A stretch of 60,000 nt of DNA from positions 16,370,001 to 16,430,000 of the forward strand of contig NC_088316.1 of NCBI RefSeq assembly GCF_910592395.1, given 5' to 3'. Positions 12,471 to 26,100 of the stretch are shown piece by piece (the stretch's first letter is position 1; each line of letters starts with the position of its first letter). A program made the position numbers and the translations under genes. The DNA comes from Lineus longissimus. Lineage: Eukaryota > Nemertea > Pilidiophora > Heteronemertea > Lineidae. The notes under the pieces were generated by a model. It ran no database searches and was not told where the DNA came from. It saw nothing but the letters and a program-made list of their open reading frames with translations.

Positions 12471-15093
12471 GCTAAGGCCCCTCTATCGACAACACCAATT
12501 CCAGAGTGGTCTCCAGGAATACGATACGGCCTGTAAACGGGGTAACTCACTATCGTGCTGAAGCAATAAGTATCAATTAAATATATTGAAATGTGTCTGA
12601 GCTGATGTGATTAGCGACCTGTATTGATCTGCACAATATTCCTTTTCCTATTCCTGTTACATTTTCCTTTGGTATCCAATAATCTCGAGAGAGATATTGG
12701 TTGACACATTTGTGCATGGTTTAGGAACAGTCGCATACGCGGCCAGACGCTTGGTAAACTGCGCTGTATAGTTCAGGATGCAAAAAGGGCCCGACTTCTG
12801 TCATAGTAGGTGTTTTTTCCGGTGTGCTTAAGCTGGTATGCTGTTGATACTTTCGATAGAGAAGAAATGTGTTTCCGGAGAGTAAATTTACATCCAAGTC
12901 AAGTGAACAGAAGAGATCAATCTGGTACCTTCAGTGTAACCTTATAAAAATGGCTAGTAACCGAGGAATATTTCATATGACTCCGAGATAGAAAATTAAT
13001 AATTTGAATGTGACAATGATCACCAGTGTTGAACACACCATTCGTGATGCGTGTACGTACAGCTCTGTAGGCAGGCGGTTGCTTTTTATTGCTTCGTGCA
13101 AAGCTTTTATTTAAGGTCACAACGATTCTTTTGCAATAAGCTGCTCCGTCTTAGCACGACATTTCCAATAAGCCGGATTGCTGTTTACCTCGCGAAACTT
13201 AGTCTCCGTGTGACTGGCACTGGCTGCATTGAAGAAATGTGTAACTTCTTTATTTGGTTTTTTTTTAGATGTTCAGCTTAATTGCGATCACAGGCCGGTT
13301 TGTTCCCACACATTTCGTCATTCCAGGAAATAATACATTTTTTCCCCCAATTTTTGATGACTGGCCAATTTAAAGCTGTTCTAAAACATTAATCAATTAT
13401 TCTCCCTCATCTATTAGTTCCCCAGAAAGCATTCAGTGTTTGCAAATAAATATCAATGGGGAAGAATGCTGACGAACGAAATAACTGAATGGTGTGATAT
13501 ACTATTTCAACCAAGAGGCAAAACTTATCTTTTGTGGCGTCGTTTTGACAAGAGCGACTGACTGTTAATGAATGGATATCATATGTCAACTAAAGACGGA
13601 GAAATAAAAGAAATGCAGCTACTTACGAAAAAAATGCAAACGCATATTAATATTTCATGAAATATTCTTTCAATTTTTTCGTCCATCATATCGTCTTATA
13701 ACTGAAACGCGGAAACATGAAATGTTTTTGTCACCTGATATGAAAAAAATCAGAAAGCAATTCCGCACATATCACATTATATTAGCTTGTTTTCTGCCTT
13801 TTGATGGCGCAACTGATCCATAAATCCTTGTCAATAGCCACCGGATAATCCGGATGCCTTTGATCGTCAGCTGTTATTAAGAACCACTATTATTCAAAGA
13901 AAATGACAAGATATATCCCATTAATCCAAAATGTTTGATTTCCTTTGATGCAATCCTCACTTTGATGCGGGAGCAAGCCTTCGTAATTGACTTGCGAACT
14001 AGTAACTTAATTTTATTAATCAGGCTCAATTAGCGTCGACTACAAAGCTAGCCCGGTAAGGCAGTGTGGCAATCCATTTTGAATCCACATTAGCCCGTCC
14101 CTAATAGACTCGTTTGACGTCAGGGGCACATCCTTCTGAGATAAGGGTTTGTCTGAATCTTAATGGATCGGTATCGCCACCAGCACATGGAGAACAGCAA
14201 ATTGCAATGTCTTGCCCCCGAATCTTGCCACAGGACCATGCTTAACAGCATGTGAACTGACCATTTTTCAAATGCGACCGGAGTGTACTTCATGGTGCGA
14301 TGCACTCGCCCAGTAAATTTACACCGTGTGCAACTGACCACACTGCAACGGCTGACGAACCATATGAGGCTGTTCGCTTTGTACCAGCCGATGCATGGCA
14401 GGATACTCAATCACTCCTGGGAGATGTGCACAGACTGATGGTGCCAGGTACGTCTCCAAATTAAGGGCCTTCAGTACATCTAGCCCAGGATATGGTTTGC
14501 TGGAGGAAGTTGTGCTAGCCACTGAAATGCTTCACCAGTGCTGCACCAGTCGACTGGTGATGAACGGTAAGAACTTCATCCATGGATCTATCCTCGTCAT
14601 TGATCTGTTGATGGACAACTTTGCCTGTGTGTATATCCTTAAGATATCATAGAGTTTAAACGGGGAAAAAATAATTAGAAAATAATAAATTTTTAAATGG
14701 TGTTTTCGTGTTCATTAAATACTTGAAATACTTACGTGCTGTCTGTGCGCACGGGATGGTCCTATTAAATTAAAAAATGACGGGTATCTTAAGAAAATAA
14801 AGATAATGTTCTCCTCGATTGATTTAGTTGACTCAGTAGAATATTAATTTGTCAAAGAGGAAATTGGATTTCATGGCAAAAAAATACTAGCTGGCTAATT
14901 GCCTTCAAGACATTAAAATGAGCTGTATCCATACCAGGGAAATGATGTCTTGTAGTAATGTCCCCCTTTGTTATAAATGTGCAGCACTTTTTGGGGAATA
15001 ATTTTTTTCTATTTCAGTTTTTTTTAAAGTGCAACTAAATTATCTGTAGAGACTCTGTTTCCATCACTTCAAAGCAGTGTTACGATATTGAGC
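12471..15093. other. Intergenic, no gene recognised
   Basis: A slightly GC-richer patch at about 14100-14650 carries overlapping open frames on both strands (85-96 codons) with no recognisable domain. The remainder is AT-rich without repeats that I noticed. Confidence 0.5.
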
Positions 15094-15477
15094 TCAAGCA
15101 ATTCGTTTAGTTGAACTTCTAGTACAAGACCTTGTGGCTACCAACCTGAAAGCGTTCATATTTACACTGTCGACAAGGTCAGCAAAGAACTCCATCCAAT
15201 ATCCGGCGTTGACAACAAAGCCGCCCCGGTGTTCATCAGGAGGAATAATACAAGTAAGAGCATATCTGTCCAACCGAATCATCCTCATAATGCCCTCCGG
15301 ATCATATCATTATCAGCTTCCTTATGCTAGAATAGCCCCGGAGTGCCGAGTCTTTATCTCACACCGCAGAACTTCATCCCAAACCCACACTAGATGTATG
15401 GCAACATTGACAGCTGCAGCCAAAAACACCAAACAAGTTACAGTTAACGTAATTGTTAATCTTTGGTAGATATGCAT
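15094..15477 (-). CDS. Possible exon pair or decayed gene, membrane-anchored, unassigned
   Basis: On the - strand, ATG at 15477 opens a 51-codon frame to a stop at 15322-15324. It contains a hydrophobic stretch of about 26 residues (about residues 8-33, TITLTVTCLVFLAAAVNV and on to HLVWVW). After four stops in a short 18-nt stretch the same frame reopens at 15306 and runs to 15094, including CIIPPDEHRGGFVVN and GYWMEFFADLVDSVNMNAF, with a possible donor CAG/GTTGGT after NAF. The composition looks protein-like and GC is higher than in surroundings. I recognise no family and found no convincing acceptor between the parts. It could be a pseudogene, or chance. Confidence 0.2.
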
Positions 15478-18400
15478 GGCGATAAAGTGCCATCATAAGG
15501 TCAATAGGATGACACTAATCATATATATCGCCCACGCTCAGGCTCACAAGACGAATCATACTGATGAGTCCATCACAGCGTACGGGACTTCCAAGCATTG
15601 ATTGGTAAGCATCATCCCTAGTAGCCCGGGATGCGCCCGGGATCGCAAGCGGAGTATGACGCTAGGAGCAGACAGAGGACGAAGATATTTATCGAACAAT
15701 GTCATGCAACATGGACAGCGATATGCTGGCAATTTCAAACGATCGCTTCGTCGTATCAATTTGAAATTGTGTCAGAAATGATTCAAATCAGATTAAATTT
15801 CAATGTGATTGTCTGCAGTGTCCCATTGAAATTAGTAAGGTATGCACTGCCATTATGCCAAAATAAATGCTTCGATTTCAAAAAACGTAGAACAGCCTGC
15901 TTTCGAGTAGGCTCTATGCAATAGATACGCAATGTAGCTGTTAAACATCGTCTGCAATACATAGTCTTGGCCTTTTCGTCTTTTTGATAAGCCAAAATAA
16001 CATCGCATGACCATGGATATTGAAAGACAATCATCATCGCCGCAACAGATGCGTGTTTCCCTTGATCAGGTACATTTTTCTTGCAATACTGATGAACTGT
16101 TTCCATCATACTGGATATCGTTGGCTATAGCTGGTTATTAATAAGATAAAAGAGACAGCCGAGTGAATATGTCCCTTTTGATGCACGGCCGTATCTATCA
16201 CAATTTAGGTAGCCGCAGTGTGGCTACCAAGGTGGGCAACGCCGAGGCACTCTCATGGCGGATATTCTCTCAGGTGTATAGTTACGTAGAAGGCTGACTG
16301 TTTACCCCTCATAAACAAAGGTTATCTAGCTAGTAGGATCAGTCAGTAGTATAGGTTTTTGTTAAGAGACGATGTTGAAAGACCACTTTTATCAACATTT
16401 TGATCAGCATCAGCTGAGCGTAATCATTAGTGAATTATGCTCCTTTAAACGCCCAATAGCAACCTCCAAACTGCAACCTCAGTTATTTAATAATTTACGT
16501 AACAGGATCGCACCTGTGCATTCCCTTTCATCCATACTTGGACAAATCATAATTCACTCACATTCCCTGTAACAATACCCCCTATTTGCAATTTATGTGG
16601 CCCTTTTAGACTGGTCAATCACGTGTGATCCCTTTGAATGGGTATGACCGTACCTGTTGATCAACAGAATGATTTAATCCTTTGTATAGTAGTCTTTCTT
16701 TGTTCATGTGGTTGGAATTGTGAGGTAATCGGGTGGCGGTCTGGTGCAGTGCATGGTATGACGAGTATGAATGGCAGAGGATTAAATCATTGTGTTTCAC
16801 GCTAGGTGTTTACGTATTGTAATGCATGTATTGAATGTCAGTTCCTGGCTCGTGGGCAAGGTGAACACAGGGTTGTGTGGTCACTCTTGTGTACAAGTGG
16901 TCAGCCAACAGTTATGCACACATTCCGAATTTAGTTTGTAAATTGTTCCGATGCATCTTACTGATATATTGAACATGTTTTATTATAACTCTAATGACAA
17001 TGAACATAATGGATTGCTCTGTGGTAGGTATGGTGTACTCTGTTAAAAGGACATCTGAGATTCTTTAGTGAACAGCATGTGTCAGATTGATATTCAGTTA
17101 TTTAACGTATTCTGAGGTGTTCGTTTGCCTTTCCTTAATCTTATATTCATATTCAGGAAAAGGCAAGGGTGGTTGGCGGGGTGATAACCTTGGAAGCAAA
17201 TCCCCAGTGTTTTCTTTCAGCTAACTAATTCTAACTCCCATATCAGAACATTCATTTTTCTAACGGCCAGCGTAATGTTTTGTAGTAATGAGTGTTTCCG
17301 ATTTTGTCTGTTTTCCCTCCTTGTTAAAAGGAACTATAAAACGAAAATGACATGTTTCTCTCTGTTCCACTGTTGAAAAGGCATAGTCCCTCCAGCTGTC
17401 TATTGTGTGAAAACACTAACCTCCCTCCGGGAAACATTGAAAGACATTTAACCGATAAACACAACCTGGTGTTCCCTTCCAAGCTTTACATTGCAACCTT
17501 ACACCTTAGCTTCTGACTGTTCACTACACCAGGGCCATTGGCTAGATTCTACAGCACAAAGGCTTTTGGCCTTTCACACACGATCAAGGACCTCTCATTT
17601 ACCGCAGGCAGATGTTGACAGATCACTCAGGGACCCATCGGTGGCATATTACCTTTGATGATAGCAGTCTGTTTCGGCGAGCCCACACGAAACCGTGCAC
17701 CGGTAACGGAGTAGACAGTGTCTTGTTATCAGACATGGTGTAAAGCATTAATCTTGATTTGAAAGGGGTTTATTTAGGTTTTTTAAATCGCCTTTTTAGA
17801 ACATTTTGCAATCTTTAACTTGTTTTCTTTCGCCAAAAACGCTCACCGACCTTTTTCTGAGAAGCTTGTAAATGTATCAAATTAGCTTCAATTTTAAAGC
17901 AACCTTAACATAATGTGCTTAGAATCGTATACTTAATTATTTAAATGACACATGACATGCAAGCTGATACAAATGAAACCAATTTTGATTGATAGTGGCA
18001 ATTCCACAGTTATCTGTACTTTGACAAATATTAATCGACCCGAATTTGTTGAAAATCTACATTTTATGCTATCAAACATTAATAAAAATCTTTTCCGATT
18101 TTAAATGTTCGTTTGTAGATTGTGCAATTAATCAAACGTGACGTTGACAATTCCCAAGTGGGTCCTCTGTCACGCTAACGGTGTTCAGGTAATCTTGAGA
18201 AAATAGTTCTGTGGGGTTTTTAAATTGTGAATGATTAACGCACAGTGTTTGAATTGAGTTTAAATTATTTAACACGGTGTATTCATTAGATTATTCCTCA
18301 AATAACATGTTTTTTTCATAGATTCTTATACAATTATACAGTAAAAATCGAGTCATTGGCCAGTTGTTTGAACAGGAGGCGTTTCTGTTTAACAGCTTTT

Positions 18401-19728
18401 TGTAGCAGCTTTTAAAAAGTAAGATGCGTGTGTTTCGCGAAAATCCCTCCTGAAAAAAAAACCAACTGGTTTTTCGAATTGAAACTTGAAACAACAGTAG
18501 GAATATTGGTGCCATAATTTTTTAAGCGAGTACATGTATATCCAATTTTCAATCCAACATATTCCTCATACCCAACAGCAACTGTATATGTTTTTTAATG
18601 TAACAAACCAGCCAGCCTTAATAAGATCTTACCTTTTTCTTCTGTCCGGCCAGTTTCTGGTGACGCACGAAAAACTGTTCACCATCGCCTTGCTTAATAC
18701 ATCGTACGTTTGGTTAACGAGAGCGATTAGCTGTATGTATGTTAGTAACAGGTAACATATCCAACTAAACTAAAGACGTATTTTTTAAACATAAACTAGA
18801 CAGATTGCCTGAGTATGTCACCACGTGATACAAAATGATGAATTATGTATGTTTTGGGATGTTTCTTAGGGGGAAGACCCCTAACTGATTAATCACCTAT
18901 TAGTTAGTTGTGTAGTTTAAAACTTTGCAAACTTTCAAGAATAAGCAGTTCATAGAAGTTTGTTTTGGCGTGCTGCTTGGAATTTGGATTTGATTGATTA
19001 GGATTCTAAACTAACCCTGTGCGCGCTGAGACCAGAATTGATAAAATTTACATTATTTAGCAAAAATGGTCCACTTGGATCGAAGTTGGAAAAGGAGGAA
19101 GAAATTTGGTTCCCACGGTGTACGAGCGAACATTGCTATACATGCCGAAGGAAGAGTCATTTGAATGCAGGGTATGTCAACACCACTCGGTCACGTTTTT
19201 GTATCGGCAATACACCGGCTGCATTAAAAAGTGAACAAATTGGACAATTTGACTAATCTTCCTGTCTGTAGAGCAATGTATATGCCTCCGATGCGCTTGT
19301 CCAGTGAGTTCGTCAATAAAGTGTGTCTGACTAAAATAAAACGCATCCGTTAAAATGAGAGTGAATAATTGCTAATCATTTCTTATATATATGTTAGTGA
19401 AGATACTTCGTTTTCATCGTAACAGATAAGAAAATCAGTCGCATGAATATTTAGATAATGCTTCCGAATACAAGTAGCCTGTTTTGCTAAACCGACCACA
19501 CAAACACAACGAAGCCATCGAACACGAATGGCCACTTCAACCTGACTAAACACTTGGCATATGACATGTACATATTCAGACATAAAGTGTATGGATGATT
19601 GTATTAGTTTATTGACAATGGTAATTTTAGACCCTTGGGCTTGATATTTGAATACGTAGCACTGTCAAAACGCCTCTTTGAAGGTTTTGTCAGGGATTCT
19701 GCAATCAGGCCAAAAAGTTACCGTTTAC
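15478..19728. other. Intergenic, no gene recognised
   Basis: Includes a 108-codon open frame on the - strand (15783-16109) with several cysteines but no pattern I can name. It could belong with the fragment at 15.1-15.5 kb, but no splice chain links them. From 16.1 to 19.7 kb I see only short frames and one TACATGTA at 18531. Confidence 0.5.
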
Positions 19729-19747
19729 GAAGGTCAACTTGACCTTC
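19729..19747. promoter_or_regulatory. Perfect IR3 nuclear-receptor palindrome (ERE-like)
   Basis: GAAGGTCAACTTGACCTTC is a 19-nt palindrome around one central base and contains AGGTCA-ACT-TGACCT, the consensus for an inverted repeat with 3-nt spacer bound by estrogen-receptor-type proteins. No gene is recognised nearby, so it may be chance. Confidence 0.35.
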
Positions 19748-22700
19748 CGACAGCCAATGAGCTATGAATAAGGCCATCGGTCTTTCAAGATATCCAAACC
19801 CAAAAAAATGAAATATTTTCATTTTACAATGTCGATTATCAACACGTTGTGTCAAGGACCAATCCACTTACTGGGATTTGGAAAATGCCGATAACAGCCG
19901 TTACCTCCAGCGGTGCAAACGAATTGAAAACGAAGGATTCTTAAGGTGCTGGAGAAAAAAAGCGTAATCAGTGAAGACTGTTACCCCAGAAGACTGATCT
20001 ATCACCATTACCATTGTGCATTTGTTTTTCTTTAATTAAACGTCTCAAAGAGTAGGCGAGTTGAACGGAGAGATTGCATCGTAAATTGCACGCATTGCGG
20101 AGCAGTGAGGAAACTGAGATTGCTCTATGGTGCCAGAAGGCAAAATGGTGTACACGTATTTGTTTGAGAAATTACATCAGTCAACCTAGTCAGCCGACCA
20201 AAAGGCATACAGTTCCGTTGCTTACCAATGCAATTAAGATGGGTTGATACACAAATGTACAACAAGGGGTAACCCCCTTAATACTTCACTTGGACTGATC
20301 AACAGTGTAAAAAGTCAGAAACCCACAGAAATCTCGATCTCGGCATGCATCGCATGATTTATGAATGGTGCGGCTATTAATGGCTGGTCAAGTGGTTAGC
20401 AGATGATGTGTTTGCCTTGAGTCCACAGTTGGCCGTGTACTGATTGGAGTGACAATAGGGAGGAAAGCAAACGGTAGGAAATGTAACAATCCCGTGCCAA
20501 CACGGGATATGTACGGCATGTTTTTCTCACAACCTGTTTTGTAAACGGACAAGAGGCCCATGAACTAAATAGATCATGTCCTATCCTTTCATCGAAATCA
20601 GCAGTTCCATTATTTACTAGTGCCCGGCCAAGGTGCAATTATACACTAATATATAATGAGGAGTAACAATGTCAGCATGCTGGAACTGATCAACAACGCA
20701 AAAAACTCAAAGATGAGGCATCCCCGGAGATCTTGACCTCAACATAAATCGAATGATGAACTGGCCCAACTAATGAGTATGTAAGTGGTTCGTAGCTGGT
20801 TGTTTGCTTAAGAGTCCACAGTCGGTCCTGTATAGTTTGGTCCAACATAAGGGAGGGAAGCAGATTGAATGTACATGTAACCTACATGTAACCATTCAAA
20901 CACGTACAGAACTGCTTACGTAATTTGTTAGCAACAATAAACCATAGGGTATGCTTTATGTTACAAGCATCAATTGGTATTGGCCATGGTGGTAAACAGT
21001 AATGAACTCAATCAGTATACCAAGGCCGTTATTGATTCAGGCAGATCCTTAAATTGATTTCGACACGGCCTGGCTTAATCATGTTTGGAAGCAAAGGCAA
21101 TCTTATCAACGATGGACCCCTGTCCAACTACAATAGTGGAAATGGATTGAAACCTGACCACACCCGATTAAACCTGAAAAACGTCGTGACCAATTATGAA
21201 TGTAAGGCGTGAGCATGGCTGGTCCCATTAAATGTTATTTTCTTCAATAAATGATAAAAAAAAGATACGTACCCAGTCCATATCAGGCCAAACGTGTCTA
21301 TGTCAGCTCTGGCAAATAATTTAATCAAGATATCAATAATGTTCACAGACAATCCCGGTCTTGTCTACCTTCCCTTCTCTCCCCTTCACCCAGGTTACTT
21401 AAGAAAAAATGGATTTTTCATCTTGTTCAAATGATTTGTCACCTCACATCCGATTAGATCAATGCCTTATCCCCAGCGATGCACCGTGGTAACTCAAGCT
21501 GACAACCGAACAAATTTTTGAAATTTCAAAAAAAAACATCACCGTGTGTTGATCTGAGTGATGCTTCGTTGTCAAGGAGAAAAGAGGCCGGGGTAGGCCG
21601 CGGGCAAAATCAGAATTAACCACCGCACGAGCTTGAACATCTGCTTCATGTGATCTACAGACAGAAGCAGCCACTGGAAGGTAACGCAGTTTTTTTGGAC
21701 GACGTTAGTACACCGCCGTGCGTTTCCCCAAAAGCGTTCCCCACGTTTTCGAAGGTTCATTGCACCGATTCTTAGCACCAACTGCTTTACGGAACCACAC
21801 CTTCGCCTAGCGAGTTGTCATCTGTGTTCGACAAACTATTTTATGAATTACCCGTTCATCAGACATCCGCTATTCGTCCAATGACATCCTGCGGAATCAT
21901 TTCAACAATTTTCTTTCAAAATTCGCCGCACAAGACTGTCTGACAAATAATGGTATCGTCTACCCTGAGGTAATAGTAAAAATTAGCTATTCGTTCAATC
22001 GCGATGTACCTGCAATTATGAAGAAATTACCTTCCGTGGGCAGCACGACAGAAAGTAACCTTTCATTTAACGATAAATTGGAGTTCTGGGTTATTAAGCA
22101 TGTTGGGGTTTGTTGCTCATAGCTTGGAGGAGACATTTTCTTTATAATTGACAGTCGTGATGCGCACTGTCTTCTGTCATTGTGTTGACACAGAAGTTGA
22201 GGCCATTGTTTGGTGGTGATTGTACATTCCCTTCGGCTTTCGCAATTGACTCTTAATCTATTTATGCTTTAAGGGCGTTTGGAGTTGATTAGTGTCTGTA
22301 GCTCAAATAGCACGGGGAGCTGCAGATGGAAAACTCCTTTTCCAAACATAAAGTCCGCCATTTTGAATCATACCTACGAAAATACGCCATGACGGTGCTA
22401 TTACACTCTTCTTTATCGAAGACGCTGCTTCCAATCCAGAAGTTGTATGATGGCTTGTCTCCATTATGTCCCCCTAAATTGCGTTCGTTAGTCAGAAGAT
22501 ACCGACTGTACATCATCATGTTCCCTTCATCAAGCTAAGAAGGCTAATTCCATGCGTGCCTTTTGTCTTTTTGTCGTCATTACTATCGGATCTTTTCCAA
22601 GACACGCTGATTGACATTTTCAGATATTAAAGAACCTCGTAGTATGGTAGAACATGTAGTATGGTTTATCGATCATACGAAACGAGTGTTGTAGACGCCA

Positions 22701-23099
22701 TGGCGATTTATCGGAAAGAGCGGAAACGATGAAAATTGGACGGAAACAACATAATATACATGTAATGTTTAAAAAATAAAATCTCATTGTAACCAACGGA
22801 ATAATACTGTTTATACCAACATTCGTGTTAATTGTACTAGTATGACTATGAAATTATTCAAACCCCTATGATTTGGATATTCTTTCAACCCATATTCAGA
22901 TCTCAAAGAAAGAGAGTTAATTTACATTTTATAAATGCTTCTAGATCGCCCTGTTCCCTTGGGTTAGGACCAGCTGTTTGCATTCAATTTCCGCTGCTTC
23001 TATCGTTTCCGCCGTTACCAGTGAATCGCCATGGCTTGTCGTACACCTAAATATACGCATAGAATGGATATGTGTATTGAAAGTTTCAGCAGCTTATAC
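19748..23099. other. Intergenic, no gene recognised
   Basis: Open frames reach 80 codons without motifs. Two TACATGTA copies lie close together at 20872 and 20883. A 76-codon frame on the - strand overlaps a 70-codon frame on the + strand at 22.3-22.5 kb; neither looks like a known domain. Confidence 0.55.
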
Positions 23100-23131
23100 T
23101 GTAAAACGACACATTTGTAAAACGACACATT
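23100..23131 (+). repeat. Perfect tandem duplication, 16-bp unit, two copies
   Basis: TGTAAAACGACACATT at 23100-23115 and 23116-23131. The following 60 bp (TTTCTCGG, ATATCGCGAATAAAATC, TGCGAAAATAAAATTGCGAAA) recall the CGCGAAA-rich stretch at 39.4 kb, so both may be remnants of one small repeat family. Confidence 0.8.
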
Positions 23132-26100
23132 TTCTCGGAAATTTTTTCTCGGATATCGCGAATAAAATCAATCTGCGAAAATAAAATTGCGAAACTATTT
23201 TGTTTCAATTGAAAAACTGATGGAATTGTTGTTCTCTGATAATCATTTCCAGCTCGAATAAGCAACGAGATATGACCAATATTGGTAAATGTCATAGTCT
23301 GACCAACTCTAATAAAACAAATACATTGCATGTATTTGGCCAAAGGATGTTGCCTTCGAAAGTTCAAAGGTAAGGAAAGCTATCTTTTTTACATTATCTA
23401 TAGATTATATTTTCTAGCATATGTTAGGAAAAAAATTATCATTAGATACCAATTAAAGCCAATACCAAAAAAAAACTTTAAAAGAACTAATACGTACAAT
23501 TATTCCAGCTTGTACTTGGGCAGTTACAGTCCAGCAAGCGACAAGAGAAACCACGATAAACATCATCATCAAAATTATTCGTGATTACTCGTACATCTGG
23601 CTATGTTTCTAATCCACTGCATTTTCTTTCAAAAATGATAAAAGCTCCTCATATGACAACGATCTTTTCATGTGAGATAATATTCCACCTTGCTTTGACT
23701 GCCTGCTCGGATCAATCAAGAGATTATATTAGGATATGTGCATCCAATCGAACCATGCAAGCTTTAGGCTCTATTGACAGAAATAATTAGTGCTTCCTCG
23801 CAGCTTGAATCGAGATGGTTCATAGAGATGTTGGTCTTATACAAGATGGTGTACTGTCTCAGAAATAACAGAATAAAGCACCTCATAAGCACTAAAAAAT
23901 ACTAAATTTTGACACTAGGTGGGGTTTACGAGACAACGAGACAACGAGACTACGGCGGTATGCGAATGCTAGTGTGTCACACACGCTATAATGTTTTACA
24001 TCTACACTTCCTTTCCCTGAAGTACGACTTTGATCACGATCATTTTACATATTGAAAAGTGCATATCCTCAGCAATACTGCCTAATGAAGATTTCCCCCA
24101 GCTAATGCATTTGAAGCTAGCTAAGGTGTCGTATTATTGGTCGGATAATAAAAAGGCAATTTTGAATGAGGAGTGAGCATTGACTGCATTGTGAGGAAGG
24201 CTCCATAGCTGATGTGTTGTTGATATCATGATTTCAGGTTGTATGCCGTCGGCGTAGAATAAAACATGTCTTGAATTCATTAATTTTGTTTCGCAACACG
24301 AAAATCAGAAATTGCTCGGCAGGTTTGAAAAATATCCGCGTGATCTCTGACACACCTTTTTAGAACTTTGTCCATGATTTCTAATTAAAAGCACTATAAG
24401 CAGATTGTCTTGATCCGTAGCTTAGAGATGAGTAATGAATCCGTTATGTTTTCTTTAGCATTTTAACTTAAGCCCCATGATATATTTGCAGGGAGGTAAA
24501 AAAGCTATACTTTAGAGCAATGGTGCCTGCTTTATGAAGCAGGCACGGCAGCGAGTGTTTCGCGAGGTGAGATATGGCGGCAGAGGTGCGTATAATGGCA
24601 AGAATGTCGAGAATTTAATTGCGAGATCACGGATTGACGCCAACATGCTGTAATTCCTACAGTAAGCGACTTCATCGATCCGTCGACAGCGGCAGCTCAA
24701 CTCGATCCAGACAAGATATTGCACCAGATTGTATCTGTCGGCAGCTGAGCTGAATATCGCTTAACATGGATATGATTTCATGGTCGGTCACAATTCAAAC
24801 TCTCAATTGGAACAAATTGAAGCAACGACAATTGTACACAAATGAACATGGTTGCAAGCATAGCATTCGGTAATAGCACAGTGGTGTTGGCAGGTTTTTT
24901 GTAATATTAAGGATAAGTTCTTTGTGGCCCGAATGATGATCACTGACGAAGATTGACTTCTTTAGTTTTCATTTTCTCAAAATAAAACAGTTTATTTATA
25001 AAGAAAACTGAAATCTTCTTTTTCAAAATAAGACAGAAAAGAAAACTGAAATCTTCTGCATTTCCCTATCAAAGGCCAGACGCTTTGTTACACAATACAT
25101 GACATGAACATAAACCCCCATAACCTGGCTCCCTACCTATATATTAACTATCGGCCACAGAGACACAATTGGTTTATGTTCGCCGCTCACATTGACCGAC
25201 AAGTTACACTGTTGATCAGGCATTAAGACTGTCTCCTGGGATTTAAGATCACCAGGACACGCCATGGAGGTTAATTTGGATTGATCTGTATCACATACTT
25301 TAGTAAAGGTTGATGAAGTACAGATCATTACAGTCACGGTAATAGTTAAACGACAGTTTGCAGTTGCAGTTGCAATGTCATTTAATCTATTGTTTCTGTA
25401 GAAAAAATAAAGTTTATTGCCACTGTACATTACATAGCAACGTGGTGATCACTGGCCTATAGAGTAAATCCATATGGGCTCACACGACAGCAGTGTTGAA
25501 AGTTACATTCGATATTCGTATTTACATGATTTTAAATTGAAAAATATCTGTGATGTTATTTCAGATTTTAACTTTTGAACGGCGTAGGCATTGATCCAAA
25601 CCATCAACAACTCTTAACAGGTTTCCTTACTATGAAGTAACACAGCTGCCATGCAGATTTTCCTGCAGCGATACATTTGTTCAATCACCCTCTAACCGAT
25701 CCATACAATATTTTCAACACCCCAAGAAAAAAAGAGGAGAATCATTCCTTACAACAGGACCGAAAATTTGAAACCAGCTTTTGACGACAGCTACTCAGAT
25801 TTAATATCTAGGCAATGTATTGTTACTATATCGCATTTCGTACGCTCCGCAGAATCACTTAGCTGTTGTATGTATCTATATACCACGATAGACCAAAAAG
25901 CTTTATGTGGAGGTATCCTAATGAAACTTTATGTTCACAGTGAGCTGAACCAAATTCCGCCGATTTACCTTTGTATCTCGCAAGCAATCTGCATGATTTA
26001 ATTCGCAGCCGTACCATTACGCACCTTCGCGACGATATCTCACCGGAGCACTCGCTCTAGTGCCTTTTTTACAAAGCAGCTCAGCACTCTTCTCCGGATA

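Noticed and set aside
22290-22330. tRNA-like A-box (GTAGCTCAAAT)
   Set aside because: No matching B-box (GGTTCGA type) at the right distance and no cloverleaf can be drawn.
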